Source of the DNA: Micromonospora sp. NBC_00389
Lineage (GTDB): Bacteria; Actinomycetota; Actinomycetes; Mycobacteriales; Micromonosporaceae
Assembly: GCF_036059255.1 (NCBI RefSeq)
Contig: NZ_CP107947.1
Coordinates: 1,054,001 to 1,118,000, forward strand
Direction: 5' to 3'
DNA: 64,000 bases
Position 1 is the stretch's first letter; each line of letters begins with the position of its first letter. Both the position numbers and the translations under genes were made by a program. Below the pieces are notes generated by a model that saw only the letters and a program-made list of their open reading frames with translations, was not told where the DNA came from and searched no databases. This document shows positions 1 to 8,008 of this stretch, in pieces.

Positions 1-292
1 GGTCCAGGTCCTTGAGGATGCGGACCACCCCGGAGGAGGTGGTGCCCTGGCCGTAGGAGGAGATGGCCATGAAGTCGAGCTCGGCCGGGGGCCCGTTGCG
101 GCCCAACGCCCGGGAGAAGTCCGCCATGAACATCACCGCGCCCTTGAGCACGCACACCAGCAGCAGCCCGTTGTCCACGTGGGCGTAGTCGGCGGAGACC
201 TGCTTCGCCAGCTCCGCCGTCTTCTCGCGGATCTGCGCCTCGGAGATGATCACGTGGTCGATGTCGGCGTCGTACCAGGAGCCGTCAGCCAT
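1..292 (-). CDS. hpt: Hypoxanthine phosphoribosyltransferase, N-terminal part (cut by window edge)
   Basis: Purine salvage enzyme that joins hypoxanthine or guanine to PRPP to give IMP or GMP. Only the first 97 residues lie in the window; the PRPP-binding motif is beyond the edge. Residues about 46-56 read VCVLKGAVMFM, the conserved loop of HGPRT, and DFMAISSYG then TTSSGVVRI near residues 74-92 also match the family. The ATG at 292 is preceded at very short distance by AGGAG. The gene faces left, away from the rest of the window. In other actinobacteria hpt directly follows tilS; here an AraC-type gene and a small ORF lie between them. Family assignment is confident; the rest of the gene is unseen. 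Confidence 0.93.
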   Translation of the reverse strand, partial: MADGSWYDADIDHVIISEAQIREKTAELAKQVSADYAHVDNGLLLVCVLKGAVMFMADFSRALGRNGPPAELDFMAISSYGQGTTSSGVVRILKDLD

Positions 293-392
293 GACTCCTA
301 GCCTGCCGTACGTCGGATGGCCTCCGTCGGCGGGGCCGCACCTTTTGGCGCGGTCCCGCCCGGGATTTTCGCCGCAAAAACCACTAAACACA

Positions 393-530
393 TCAGCTGG
401 TACGCGACTGCCAGCGGCGGCCGTCGTCGCTCGGCTTCCAGTCGGCCGAATCGCGGCTGTCGGTGGTGAGGCCGGCCGCCGAGGCGGCGACGAGCAGGAC
501 GAGGAACAGGAGGAAGAGCAGGAACTCCAT
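393..530 (-). CDS. Putative 45-residue single-pass membrane protein
   Basis: A short ORF of 45 codons. Residues 2-20 (EFLLFLLFLVLLVAASAAG) are a strong hydrophobic segment at the very N-terminus, followed by a polar tail with DSRDSADWK and ending RRWQSRTS. This is the layout of a small membrane-anchored or secreted peptide. It lies between hpt and the AraC-type gene, 100 nt upstream of hpt on the same strand, so it could be co-transcribed with it. No good Shine-Dalgarno sequence is visible (GAAAGTGAG lies about 9 nt upstream). I do not recognise a family. The strong TM pattern argues that it is real, but its length makes this uncertain. Confidence 0.45.
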   Translation of the reverse strand: MEFLLFLLFLVLLVAASAAGLTTDSRDSADWKPSDDGRRWQSRTS

Positions 531-668
531 GGCGGCGCTCACTTTCGCATGGTTGCTGTCGGTTTCGCCGCCGGTGCGCACCGGACTGAGACCAGTCTGC
601 GACGACTCGCGCCGACCGGACAGTGGCAGCGATGCCACTGGGCATCGATTTACTGCCACCTCTCGGGT

Positions 669-674
669 TACCCT
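669..674 (+). promoter_or_regulatory. -10 element for a leaderless araC-type transcript
   Basis: TACCCT ends 6 nt before the ATG at 681, the TANNNT-to-start spacing seen at many genes in this window. No clear -35 and no Shine-Dalgarno sequence are visible, so a leaderless mRNA starting at the ATG is predicted. Confidence 0.5.
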
Positions 675-680
675 CGTCAC

Positions 681-1643
681 ATGCTTCGCTCCGTCGCCGT
701 CCTCGCCCTCGACCAGGTCGCCCCCTTCGAGCTCGGCGTGCTCGCCGAGGTGTTCGGCACCGACCGGACGGCCGACGGCTTCCCCGGCTACCGCTTCCAC
801 GTGTGCAGCCCGGACGGCGCGCCGGTACGCACCTCGTCCGGCTTCCACCTCACCCCGCACGCCGATCTCGGCCCGGTGGAGGACGCCGACCTGGTGGCCG
901 TACCCGCGCACAGCCAGGGCACCACCGTCCCGGGCCCGGTGCTCGACGCGCTACGCCGGGCCGACGCGCGCGGCGCGCACCTGTTCAGCGTCTGCTCGGG
1001 CGCCTTCCTGCTCGGCGCGGCCGGGCTGCTGGACGACCGGGAGTGCACCACCCACTGGCGGTACGTGGACGAGCTGCAACGCCGACACCCCCGCGCCCGG
1101 GTGCGCTGCAACTCCCTCTACGTCCAGGACGGTCGGCTGCTCACCAGCGCCGGCACCGCGGCCGGCATCGACGCCTGCCTGCACCTGATCCGCCAGGAGC
1201 ACGACTCGGCCACCGCCACCCGGCTGGCCCGGCGGATGGTGGTCCCGCCGCATCGCGACGGCGGCCAGTCGCAGTACATCGAGGCGCCCATCCCGAAGGC
1301 GCCCGAGGCGCCCACCCTGGAGCCGGTGCTGGAGTGGCTGATGGGGCACCTGGACCGGACGATCACGGTGGACGAGCTGGCGGCCAGGGCTGGCATGTCG
1401 CCGCGTACGTTCGCCCGCCGGTTCCGCGCGGAGACCGGCACCACCCCGCACGACTGGCTCACCAACCAACGGGTGCTGCTCGCCCGGCGGCTGCTGGAGG
1501 AGACGCCGCTGAGCGTGGAGGCGGTCGCCGACCAGGCCGGCTTCAGCGACGCGGCGGCGCTGCGCCACCACTTCAGTCGCCGGGTCGGCGCCACCCCGCA
1601 CGGCTACCGGACCACCTTCCGGGACCGGCTCACCCCCGGCTGA
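681..1643 (+). CDS. GlxA-family regulator (DJ-1/PfpI domain plus AraC helix-turn-helix)
   Basis: Transcription regulator of 320 residues. Residues 1-165 form a DJ-1/PfpI-like amidotransferase fold (start SVAVLALDQVAPFELGV; nucleophile-elbow-like FSVCSGAFLLG near residue 105), probably a ligand sensor rather than an enzyme. Residues about 215-315 are the AraC DNA-binding domain with two helix-turn-helices (TVDELAARAGMSPRTFARRF and VADQAGFSDAAALRHHF). The ATG at 681 was preferred to far-upstream starts because the PfpI fold begins immediately and a TANNNT element sits 6 nt before it. It converges on tilS, and the two 3' ends share a perfect inverted repeat. Target genes are unknown; members of this group often control amine or amino-acid catabolism. 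Confidence 0.85.
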   Translation: MLRSVAVLALDQVAPFELGVLAEVFGTDRTADGFPGYRFHVCSPDGAPVRTSSGFHLTPHADLGPVEDADLVAVPAHSQGTTVPGPVLDALRRADARGAHLFSVCSGAFLLGAAGLLDDRECTTHWRYVDELQRRHPRARVRCNSLYVQDGRLLTSAGTAAGIDACLHLIRQEHDSATATRLARRMVVPPHRDGGQSQYIEAPIPKAPEAPTLEPVLEWLMGHLDRTITVDELAARAGMSPRTFARRFRAETGTTPHDWLTNQRVLLARRLLEETPLSVEAVADQAGFSDAAALRHHFSRRVGATPHGYRTTFRDRLTPG

Positions 1644-1701
1644 GACCGGCCAGGCCAGACTCCGGGCCGCCGCACCGCCCTCAGCCGGGGGTGAGCCGGT
1701 C
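1623..1701. terminator. Bidirectional stem-loop shared by the 3' ends of two convergent genes
   Basis: Two perfect 22-bp arms, 1623-1644 and 1680-1701, are separated by 35 nt. Each arm contains the last six codons and stop of one gene, so both the AraC-type protein and TilS end in DRLTPG. There is no U-tract. The position between convergent genes suggests transcription termination or 3'-end protection in both directions. Confidence 0.6.
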
Positions 1702-2664
1702 GTCGCGGCGGAGCACCCGGACACCACCGGGCAGGTCGGCTGGACCCTGACCGTGCCACTCGGTGACCAGGGCATCCAGCGCGGCGACGTGCCCGTACGA
1801 CAGGGCACCCGGCGATGCGCCCAGCTCACGCGCCCAGGCGTGCAGCACCCGGCCGCGTACCGCGGGTGTCAGGCCGACCAGCTCCGGCACCAGCAGCCCG
1901 CCCCCGGGATGCCGGGCCGCCGCCAGTGCCGCCTCCGCCAACTCGTCGAGTGCGGCGTTGTCGGACGCCACCAGCCGGGCGGTACGCGCGAGGTTGTCCA
2001 GCACCCCCGGCCCGAGCGCCCGCACCAGCGCTGGCAGCACGTCGGCCCGTACCCGGGACCGGGCGTACGACGGGTCGGTGTTGTGCGGGTCCTCCCACGC
2101 GCTGAGCCCGAGCACGGCGCACGCGGCGCGCGTCTGGTCCCGGCCGACCATCAGCAGTGGGCGCAGCAGTGGCACCCCGGCCAGCTCGCGCCGGGCGGGC
2201 ATCCCGGCCAGCCCGCGCGGGCCCGCCCCCCGGGCGAGTGCGAGCAGCACGGTCTCCGCCTGGTCGTCGCGGGTGTGCCCGGTCAGAATCGCGACGGCGC
2301 CGTGCTGCCGGGCCACCTCGGTCAACGCCTGGTAGCGGGCCTCCCGCGCAGCGGCCTCGGGCCCGCCCACGCGCCCGGCCACCTCCACCCGGACCACCAC
2401 CACCGGCGCGAACCCGGCCTCCCGTGCCCAGGCGGCCACCGCCTCGGCGCGCTGCGCCGAGCCGGCCTGCAGGCCGTGGTCGACGGTCACCAGGCCGGCG
2501 GGGCGGCCCAGCCGGGGCGCCACGAACACGGTGGCCGCCGCCAAGGCGAGTGAGTCGGCGCCACCGGAACAGGCGACCAGTACCGGCCCGCCGGACGACA
2601 GGCCGGTCAGCGCGCGGCGGACCGCCACCCGGATCGCGGCCACCGGCGGGGCGAGCGCGGCCAC
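1681..2664 (-). CDS. tilS: tRNA(Ile)-lysidine synthase
   Basis: Attaches lysine to C34 of the CAU anticodon of tRNA-Ile2, an essential step for reading AUA codons. The 327-residue protein has the PP-loop ATP pyrophosphatase motif SGGADS at residues 33-38, followed by LVTVDHGLQAGS and ILTGHTRDDQAETVLLALARG, all typical of TilS. It is shorter than the E. coli enzyme and lacks most of the C-terminal domains, which is usual in actinobacteria. Start is GTG at 2664, 10 nt after the stop of the metalloprotease gene, so the two are probably co-transcribed. Its 3' end is half of the inverted repeat shared with the AraC-type gene. Confidence 0.93.
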   Translation of the reverse strand: MAALAPPVAAIRVAVRRALTGLSSGGPVLVACSGGADSLALAAATVFVAPRLGRPAGLVTVDHGLQAGSAQRAEAVAAWAREAGFAPVVVVRVEVAGRVGGPEAAAREARYQALTEVARQHGAVAILTGHTRDDQAETVLLALARGAGPRGLAGMPARRELAGVPLLRPLLMVGRDQTRAACAVLGLSAWEDPHNTDPSYARSRVRADVLPALVRALGPGVLDNLARTARLVASDNAALDELAEAALAAARHPGGGLLVPELVGLTPAVRGRVLHAWARELGASPGALSYGHVAALDALVTEWHGQGPADLPGGVRVLRRDDRLTPG

Positions 2665-2674
2665 CGGCGGACGG

Positions 2675-3745
2675 TCAGCCGGCGGCCGGGACGGTGCCGG
2701 CCGGACCGTGCACGCGGGTCACCCAGGCGTCCGGGTCGGCAAGCTCCGACAACCGGGGCAGGGTGAGCGGAGAGTTGAAGATCGAGTTGAACCCGGGCAT
2801 GCCGACGCGCTCGACCACGCCGTGCACGAACTTGCGCCCCTCGGCGTACTGGCGCATCTTGACGTCCACCCCGAGCAGCCGGCGGATCGCCTTCTCCAAC
2901 GGATTGCCCGCCTCGCGGCGCCGGTTGAACGACGCCCGGATCCGCTCCACGCTCGGGATCACGCGCGGCCCGACGCCGTCCATGACGAACTCGGCGTGCC
3001 CCTCCAGCAGGGTCATCAGCGCGGTGAGCCGGTCCAGTACGGCCCGCTGCGCCGGGGTCTGCACGATGTCCAGGACGCTGGTCCGGCTCTCCGGGTCGCG
3101 GACCGCGTCGGACAGGGTGGCCACCCCGCGCCGCAGCCGCTCGATCAGGTGCTCGCCACCGCTGGACGAGGCGTCCACGAACGCCTGCACCTCGCTCAGG
3201 AAGTACGCGCGCATCCACGGCACCGCGGTGAACTGGGTCCGGTGGGTGACCTCGTGCAGGCAGACCCAGAGCCGGAAGTCCCGCGGGTCAGCGCCGAGCT
3301 TCCGTTCCACCTCGACGATGTTCGGGGCGACCAGCAACAGTTGGCCCGGGTCGGCGGAGAAGACCTCGTACTGGCCGAGCACCCGGCCGGAGAGGTACGC
3401 CAGCACGGTGCCGGCCTGCACGCCGGTCAGCCGGGACCCGATCGCCTCGGTCAGGGCACCGGGCTGCTTGTCGCCGGAGAGCCGGTTGACCAGCGGAGTG
3501 ATCACCTCGCGCAACCCGGCGATGTTGGCGGCGGCCCAGTCCCGGCGATCGACCACCCGGACCGGCGGGTGCGACACCTGCGCCCGCAACCCCGTGTAGT
3601 CGGCCACGTGCCCGGCCGCCTCGTCGGTCAGCCGACGCAGGTCGCCGACCACGTCGGTGGCCTCGGCGTACGACACCCGAGGGCCCGACTTGCTCAACGC
3701 CCCCGCGGTGGCGGCGGCCAGATCCCAGTCCACGAACTGCGCCAT
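2675..3745 (-). CDS. Zinc-dependent metalloprotease of the DUF2342 / F420-biosynthesis-associated family
   Basis: Protein of 356 residues with a minigluzincin-like pattern: HEVTH at residues 164-168 is the zinc-binding HExxH motif, and the conserved LLEGHAEFVMD segment near residues 246-256 supplies a likely further ligand. These proteins sit next to tilS and dacB in many actinobacteria; their substrate is unknown despite the F420-related family name. The start at 3745 is chosen because MAQFVDWDLA is the usual N-terminus and TACGGT lies 6 nt upstream (leaderless pattern). It is followed within 10 nt by tilS. Confidence 0.85.
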   Translation of the reverse strand: MAQFVDWDLAAATAGALSKSGPRVSYAEATDVVGDLRRLTDEAAGHVADYTGLRAQVSHPPVRVVDRRDWAAANIAGLREVITPLVNRLSGDKQPGALTEAIGSRLTGVQAGTVLAYLSGRVLGQYEVFSADPGQLLLVAPNIVEVERKLGADPRDFRLWVCLHEVTHRTQFTAVPWMRAYFLSEVQAFVDASSSGGEHLIERLRRGVATLSDAVRDPESRTSVLDIVQTPAQRAVLDRLTALMTLLEGHAEFVMDGVGPRVIPSVERIRASFNRRREAGNPLEKAIRRLLGVDVKMRQYAEGRKFVHGVVERVGMPGFNSIFNSPLTLPRLSELADPDAWVTRVHGPAGTVPAAG

Positions 3746-3847
3746 GGACCCACCGTACCCGCGCCGCGACACCCCGGCCCGGGCTCGCGTCGGCGATCGG
3801 CGGCGGTCGCGGCTCCGCCGCCGGGCGAGAACGCGGGCCGGCAGCGG

Positions 3848-5812
3848 TCAGTGACAGCCGCAGCCGGCCAGCGCCGCGGCGATCCGGTCCAGCGCCGGTT
3901 GGGCGGTGTCCGTGCCACCCGGCACCTTGTCGGTGAGCACAGCGAAGGTGAGCAGTCGGCCGTCGGCCGTGGTGACCAGGCCCGCAATGGCGTGCACGCC
4001 GGTCAGCGTGCCGGTCTTGGCCCGCACGGCGCCCGCCCCTCCGGCGGTGCCGGGGGCCCCGCGATAGCGGTCGCCCAGGGTGCCGGACCAGCCGCCCACC
4101 GGGAGGCCGCCGAAGATGCCGGCCAGCTCCGGATGGTCCGGGCTGGCTGCCAGGCGGATCAGGTCGGTCAGCAGCGACGGGCTGATCCGGTTGCGGCGGG
4201 ACAACCCGCTGCCGTCGGACAGGGTGATCTCGTCGGCGGGCAGGCCCAGCTCAGCCACCACCGCGTCCATCGCGGCGGCGGCACCATCGAACGAGGCCGG
4301 CTGGTTGCGGGCCAGCGCGACCTGGCGGGCCAGCGCCTCGGCCAGCAGGTTGTCGCTCTCGCTGATCATGATGTCGACCAGCCGGATCAGCGGCGGGGAC
4401 TGCACCACGCCCAGCTCGGTCCCGGGAGCCGGAGTGCCACCGGTGGCGGCCTGGGCCGGGGCAGTCCCTTGCTTGACGGCGCTGGCCGGCACGCCGAGCA
4501 GCCGGGCGAACGACCGACCGGCCGCCAGGTCCGGCTCGGCGACCCGCTCGGCGCCGCCGCTGTCGGCGCCCGGGTCCTTGCGCGCGCCATCGGTCATCAG
4601 CGCGGTCATCGCTCCGCCGTACCCGCCGGTGGGAATGTCGTCGTCCCAGCCCGGGCCGTAGACCGGGCCGGAGTAGACCGAGCCGTCGACGGTGACGCTG
4701 GTCGGTGCGACACCGCCGAGCGCGGTGCGCACCTGGGCGGCCAGGTCGTCGAGGCGCGCCGCACCCGGGTAGTAGCCCTTCTTGTCGACCGCGAGGGTGG
4801 GGTCGCCACCACCGACGAGCACCACCTCGCCGGGTTTCGCGCCGGCAACCGCCCGGGTGGGGATCCGGTACGCGGGCCCGCGGGCGGCCAGCACCGTCAC
4901 CCCGGTCGCCAACTTGGTCACCGAGGCGGGCACGGTGCCGTCGTCCGCCCCCTTGGCGAACAGCGTCTGACCGGCGGTCACGTCGGCAACCGACACGTTC
5001 ACCCGGTCGCCCAGGGCGTCGGCCCCGATCAGCGGGTCCAGCGCGGCTCGTACCCCTTCGGGGGTGGGCAGCGCGGCGTTCGGGTCCGGTCCGGCAAGCA
5101 CGTCCGACGGGTCGGGCTCCGGGGTCGCGCCGGCGGCGGCCGGGGCGGGCTCGGTGTCGTCGCCCAGCCAGCCGGCGACCGGGCCGGGCCGGGCCACGAA
5201 GACCCCGACGCCGGCGAGCACCAGCAGCACCACCAGGGCAAGCACCACCGGGAGCCGCCGACGGCGCGGCGCGGCGGGAGCGGGCTGCGGTGCGGCGGGC
5301 GGTTCGGCGCCGGCCGGCGCTGGCAGCGCGGAGATCGGCGGTCCCAGCGGTGGGACGCCGGTGGGGAGCGGAGCCGTCGGGCCGGACGCCGTGCCACGCG
5401 GGACCGCGCTGGTCGGGATGGGGACGGTCGGGCCGTCGCCGGACGGCGGGCCGCCCGGCGCCGGGCTGGTCGGGACACCGGCTCGCCCGCTCGCCGGGGC
5501 GCTGCCGCCCGGCGCCGGGCTGGTCGGGACACCGGCTCGCCCGCTCGCCGGGGCGCTCATGGGCCGGTTGCCGCCGAGGACCGGGAAGCGACCGGTGTTC
5601 GGACCGGCGGGAGCCGACCCTGCGGGCGGACGCCAGGGCAGTGGCGGGGGACGTTCGGGCACCGTCTCCGGCGCCGGGGTCGACGGCTCGGGCGCCCGAG
5701 GGAGGTGGGCATCGGGCACCGGGACCCGACCGGTGGCGCCACCGGAGCCGGATCGTCCGGTACCGCGCGCGTCGCCCCCGTCCGGGCGGTAGTGTGAATC
5801 TTCCCTCCCCAC
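3848..5812 (-). CDS. dacB: D-alanyl-D-alanine carboxypeptidase/endopeptidase (PBP4 type) with long proline-rich N-terminal tail
   Basis: Low-molecular-weight class C penicillin-binding protein that trims or opens peptidoglycan cross-links outside the membrane. The 654 residues run: proline/alanine/glycine-rich cytoplasmic tail (1-183), basic stop RRRR, one membrane segment (about 187-207), then an S13-family domain. Catalytic motifs are SVTK at 297-300, SDN at 486-488 and KTG at 599-601. The tail contains an exact tandem duplication of 18 residues (about 86-121). The GTG start at 5812 is preceded by GGAGGAGGG. It is transcribed divergently from ppa, an arrangement also found in mycobacteria. 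The long disordered tail is unusual in length and could be a regulatory or phosphorylation region (inference). Confidence 0.92.
   Translation of the reverse strand: MGREDSHYRPDGGDARGTGRSGSGGATGRVPVPDAHLPRAPEPSTPAPETVPERPPPLPWRPPAGSAPAGPNTGRFPVLGGNRPMSAPASGRAGVPTSPAPGGSAPASGRAGVPTSPAPGGPPSGDGPTVPIPTSAVPRGTASGPTAPLPTGVPPLGPPISALPAPAGAEPPAAPQPAPAAPRRRRLPVVLALVVLLVLAGVGVFVARPGPVAGWLGDDTEPAPAAAGATPEPDPSDVLAGPDPNAALPTPEGVRAALDPLIGADALGDRVNVSVADVTAGQTLFAKGADDGTVPASVTKLATGVTVLAARGPAYRIPTRAVAGAKPGEVVLVGGGDPTLAVDKKGYYPGAARLDDLAAQVRTALGGVAPTSVTVDGSVYSGPVYGPGWDDDIPTGGYGGAMTALMTDGARKDPGADSGGAERVAEPDLAAGRSFARLLGVPASAVKQGTAPAQAATGGTPAPGTELGVVQSPPLIRLVDIMISESDNLLAEALARQVALARNQPASFDGAAAAMDAVVAELGLPADEITLSDGSGLSRRNRISPSLLTDLIRLAASPDHPELAGIFGGLPVGGWSGTLGDRYRGAPGTAGGAGAVRAKTGTLTGVHAIAGLVTTADGRLLTFAVLTDKVPGGTDTAQPALDRIAAALAGCGCH
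5450..5557. repeat. Perfect 54-bp tandem duplication inside dacB
   Basis: Copies at 5450-5503 and 5504-5557 are identical and in frame, duplicating 18 residues ([18 protein letters not shown] in one register) of the cytoplasmic tail of the PBP4-type protein. Complete identity points to a recent duplication or ongoing slippage. Confidence 0.92.
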
Positions 5813-5854
5813 GACCCCCTCCTCCCCCAGCGAAAATTGGCTTGGGTGACACTA

Positions 5855-5867
5855 CTTCGGTCCGAAG
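5855..5867. promoter_or_regulatory. Palindrome in the dacB-ppa divergent promoter region
   Basis: CTTCGGTCCGAAG is a perfect 6-bp inverted repeat around one T, about 100 nt upstream of the ppa start. It could be an operator for either gene. No regulator can be named. Confidence 0.3.
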
Positions 5868-5965
5868 ACTATGCGGCAGCCGGAGCCGGCGGGTGGGCAT
5901 TCACCTGTCCGGGGGGCCGCCAGTGGTTTCCGTTAGCCAGCGTGGGCAGACGAGGGAGCGTGCAG

Positions 5966-6472
5966 ATGGATTTCGACGTGACGGTTGAGATCCCCAAAGG
6001 TCACCGGAACAAGTACGAGGTGGACCACGCGACCGGCCGGATCCGGCTGGACCGCACCCTCTTCACGTCCACCCAGTACCCGGCCGACTACGGGTTCATC
6101 GAGGGCACGCTGGGCGAGGACGGCGACCCGCTCGACGCTCTCGTGCTGGTGCCCGAGCCGACCTTCCCGGGCTGCCTGATCCGCTGCCGCACCATCGGCA
6201 TGTTCCGGATGACGGACGAAAAGGGCGGCGACGACAAGGTGCTCTGCGTGCCCTACGAGGACCCGCGCCAGGAGCACCTGCGCGACATCCACCACCTGGG
6301 CGAGTTCGACCGGCTGGAGATCCAGCACTTCTTCGAGGTGTACAAGGACCTGGAGCCCGGCAAGTCGGTGGAGGGCGCGACCTGGGTCGGCCGCACCGAG
6401 GCCGAGGCCGAGATCCACGCCTCCTACCAGCGGGCCAGGGACGCCGAGGCACGCGGCGAAGCCGCCCACTGA
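5966..6472 (+). CDS. ppa: Inorganic pyrophosphatase (class I)
   Basis: Hydrolyses pyrophosphate to two phosphates in the cytoplasm, pulling biosynthetic reactions forward. The 168-residue protein has the class I signature DGDPLD at residues 52-57, preceded by [11 protein letters not shown], plus the downstream GDDKVLCVP segment. The start [12 protein letters not shown] matches actinobacterial Ppa exactly, and GAGGGAG lies about 9 nt upstream, so the in-frame upstream start at 5837 is rejected. The gene converges on eccD with only 31 nt between stops. Confidence 0.95.
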   Translation: MDFDVTVEIPKGHRNKYEVDHATGRIRLDRTLFTSTQYPADYGFIEGTLGEDGDPLDALVLVPEPTFPGCLIRCRTIGMFRMTDEKGGDDKVLCVPYEDPRQEHLRDIHHLGEFDRLEIQHFFEVYKDLEPGKSVEGATWVGRTEAEAEIHASYQRARDAEARGEAAH

Positions 6473-6503
6473 CGATCGCTGACACGCCGGGCCCGGGAGC
6501 CGC

Positions 6504-7907
6504 TCAACCGAGCAGGCCCCGGGCCCGGTCGTACAGGTCGAGCACCGCGCAGGCGACCGGCACCACGGCGACCACCAGCGCCGTGTCGGTGAGATCGGCG
6601 ACCCTGCCCACGTACGGCGAGACCGGCCGGCGGGCGTACCCGGTGCCGGCCGCGACGGCCACCAGGGCCAGCGCCGCCCCACCGAGGACCAGCGCCAGCC
6701 GCCCGGCGTCGTCGGCCCGGCCGACCAGCACCGCTCCCAGGATCGCGTAACCGGCCAGCCCGGCGAGCACCGGCGGCACCCGGTGCCGCAGCGCCACGAA
6801 CAGCCGTGACCGCAGCAGCAGCACGGCCGAGACGACCGCCACCAGCACCCGGCCGGCCGTCCCGCCTGCCACCCCGAGCACCGCCGCCGTGGCCACCGCC
6901 AGCAGGGCGTGCCCGAGCAGCATCCCGGTGAGCATCTCCTCGGTGCGCGTCACCGCCGCCTGCACCCGGCCCCGGTCCGGCAGGTCCCGGGCCTGCTCCG
7001 GCTCCGCAGTGGGGGCCGTGGCCGGCAGGGTGATCGGCGGCAACGGCAGCTTGCCCAACCGGATGGCCAGCAGCGGGATCACCCCGACGGCGAACACCAG
7101 CGCGCTGAGCAGCACCGCGGCCGTGCCGGCCGGGGTCAGCACCAGCCCGCCGAGCGCCGCACCCACACCGATCAGGCCGACCGTGACGCCGGCCACGAAG
7201 ACCCGCAGCCGGCTGGCCACGCCGAGCAGCCCGAGCAACGCGACCAGCAGCAGCGCCACCGAGCCGGCCAGCAGCTCGGGGGCGCCCACCCAGCGCGCCG
7301 GGCCGAGTGGCCCGACCGGATCGCCCGAGCCGACCGCGAGGGCGCCAGCCACGAACGCGTACGGCAGGGCGTAGCCACCGAGCGTCGCCCCGGCGGTGCC
7401 GTCGCCGTTGGCCCGGGACGCGACCGTGCCAGCCACGGTCAGCAGCAGCGCCACCACGGCCGCCGCCAGCCAGCCCACCCGGTGCGCCGGGCCGCCGGTG
7501 AGCAGGGCGAGCAGCCCGACGGCGAGCGGGACCGCGGCGCCGGCCAGGCCGGCCGCACGGGTGGCCGCGGGCGACCAGGCCCCGCCGCGGCGACGGGCGC
7601 CGTCGGCGATCGCCTCCACCACGTCGTCGTACTCCAGCTCGGGCCAGTGGGCGCGGGCCGGCACCAGGTGTAGCACCTCACCGTCGCGGACCCCCTGCGG
7701 CAGCAGCGCCTGGGCGGTCGCCAGCAGTGCTCCGTCCGTGCGGCGCAGCACCCAGCCGCCGTGCCGCTCGCCGTCGTCGGCAAGCCCTTCACCGGCGTGC
7801 CGGAGCACGTCGGGCAGCAGCTCGGCGAGGGGCACCTGCTCCGGCAGGGCAACGTCCACCCGCCGTTGCGGCGCGCTGATGGTGACGCGGGCCAGCCCGG
7901 TTGTCAT
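6504..7907 (-). CDS. eccD: Type VII secretion integral membrane protein EccD
   Basis: Membrane component of a type VII (ESX-like) secretion system; in ESX systems two EccD copies per protomer form a membrane vestibule. Residues 1 to about 85 resemble the ubiquitin-like cytosolic domain (ARVTISAPQRRVDVALPEQVPLAELLPDVL), followed from about residue 115 by some eleven hydrophobic segments, interrupted near residues 288-315 by a cytoplasmic loop. Length 467 fits the family. The ATG at 7907 follows GGAGATC. It diverges from eccC across about 100 bp, a shared regulatory region. The neighbouring eccC is damaged, so the system may be non-functional or served by another EccC. Confidence 0.88.
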   Translation of the reverse strand: MTTGLARVTISAPQRRVDVALPEQVPLAELLPDVLRHAGEGLADDGERHGGWVLRRTDGALLATAQALLPQGVRDGEVLHLVPARAHWPELEYDDVVEAIADGARRRGGAWSPAATRAAGLAGAAVPLAVGLLALLTGGPAHRVGWLAAAVVALLLTVAGTVASRANGDGTAGATLGGYALPYAFVAGALAVGSGDPVGPLGPARWVGAPELLAGSVALLLVALLGLLGVASRLRVFVAGVTVGLIGVGAALGGLVLTPAGTAAVLLSALVFAVGVIPLLAIRLGKLPLPPITLPATAPTAEPEQARDLPDRGRVQAAVTRTEEMLTGMLLGHALLAVATAAVLGVAGGTAGRVLVAVVSAVLLLRSRLFVALRHRVPPVLAGLAGYAILGAVLVGRADDAGRLALVLGGAALALVAVAAGTGYARRPVSPYVGRVADLTDTALVVAVVPVACAVLDLYDRARGLLG

Positions 7908-8008
7908 CGACTGATCTCCATATCGAGGGGGATCGGAGGCTGCGCGGACGACAGGACTTTACCTACCATGAGCCAGGCTCGGGTTACCCAGCGCTGTCAG
8001 GAGGCCGA

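Noticed and set aside
2531..5797. Open frame of 1088 codons on the plus strand
   Set aside because: It is antisense to tilS, the metalloprotease and dacB, has GC-rich low-complexity composition and no domain; it is a shadow of those genes.
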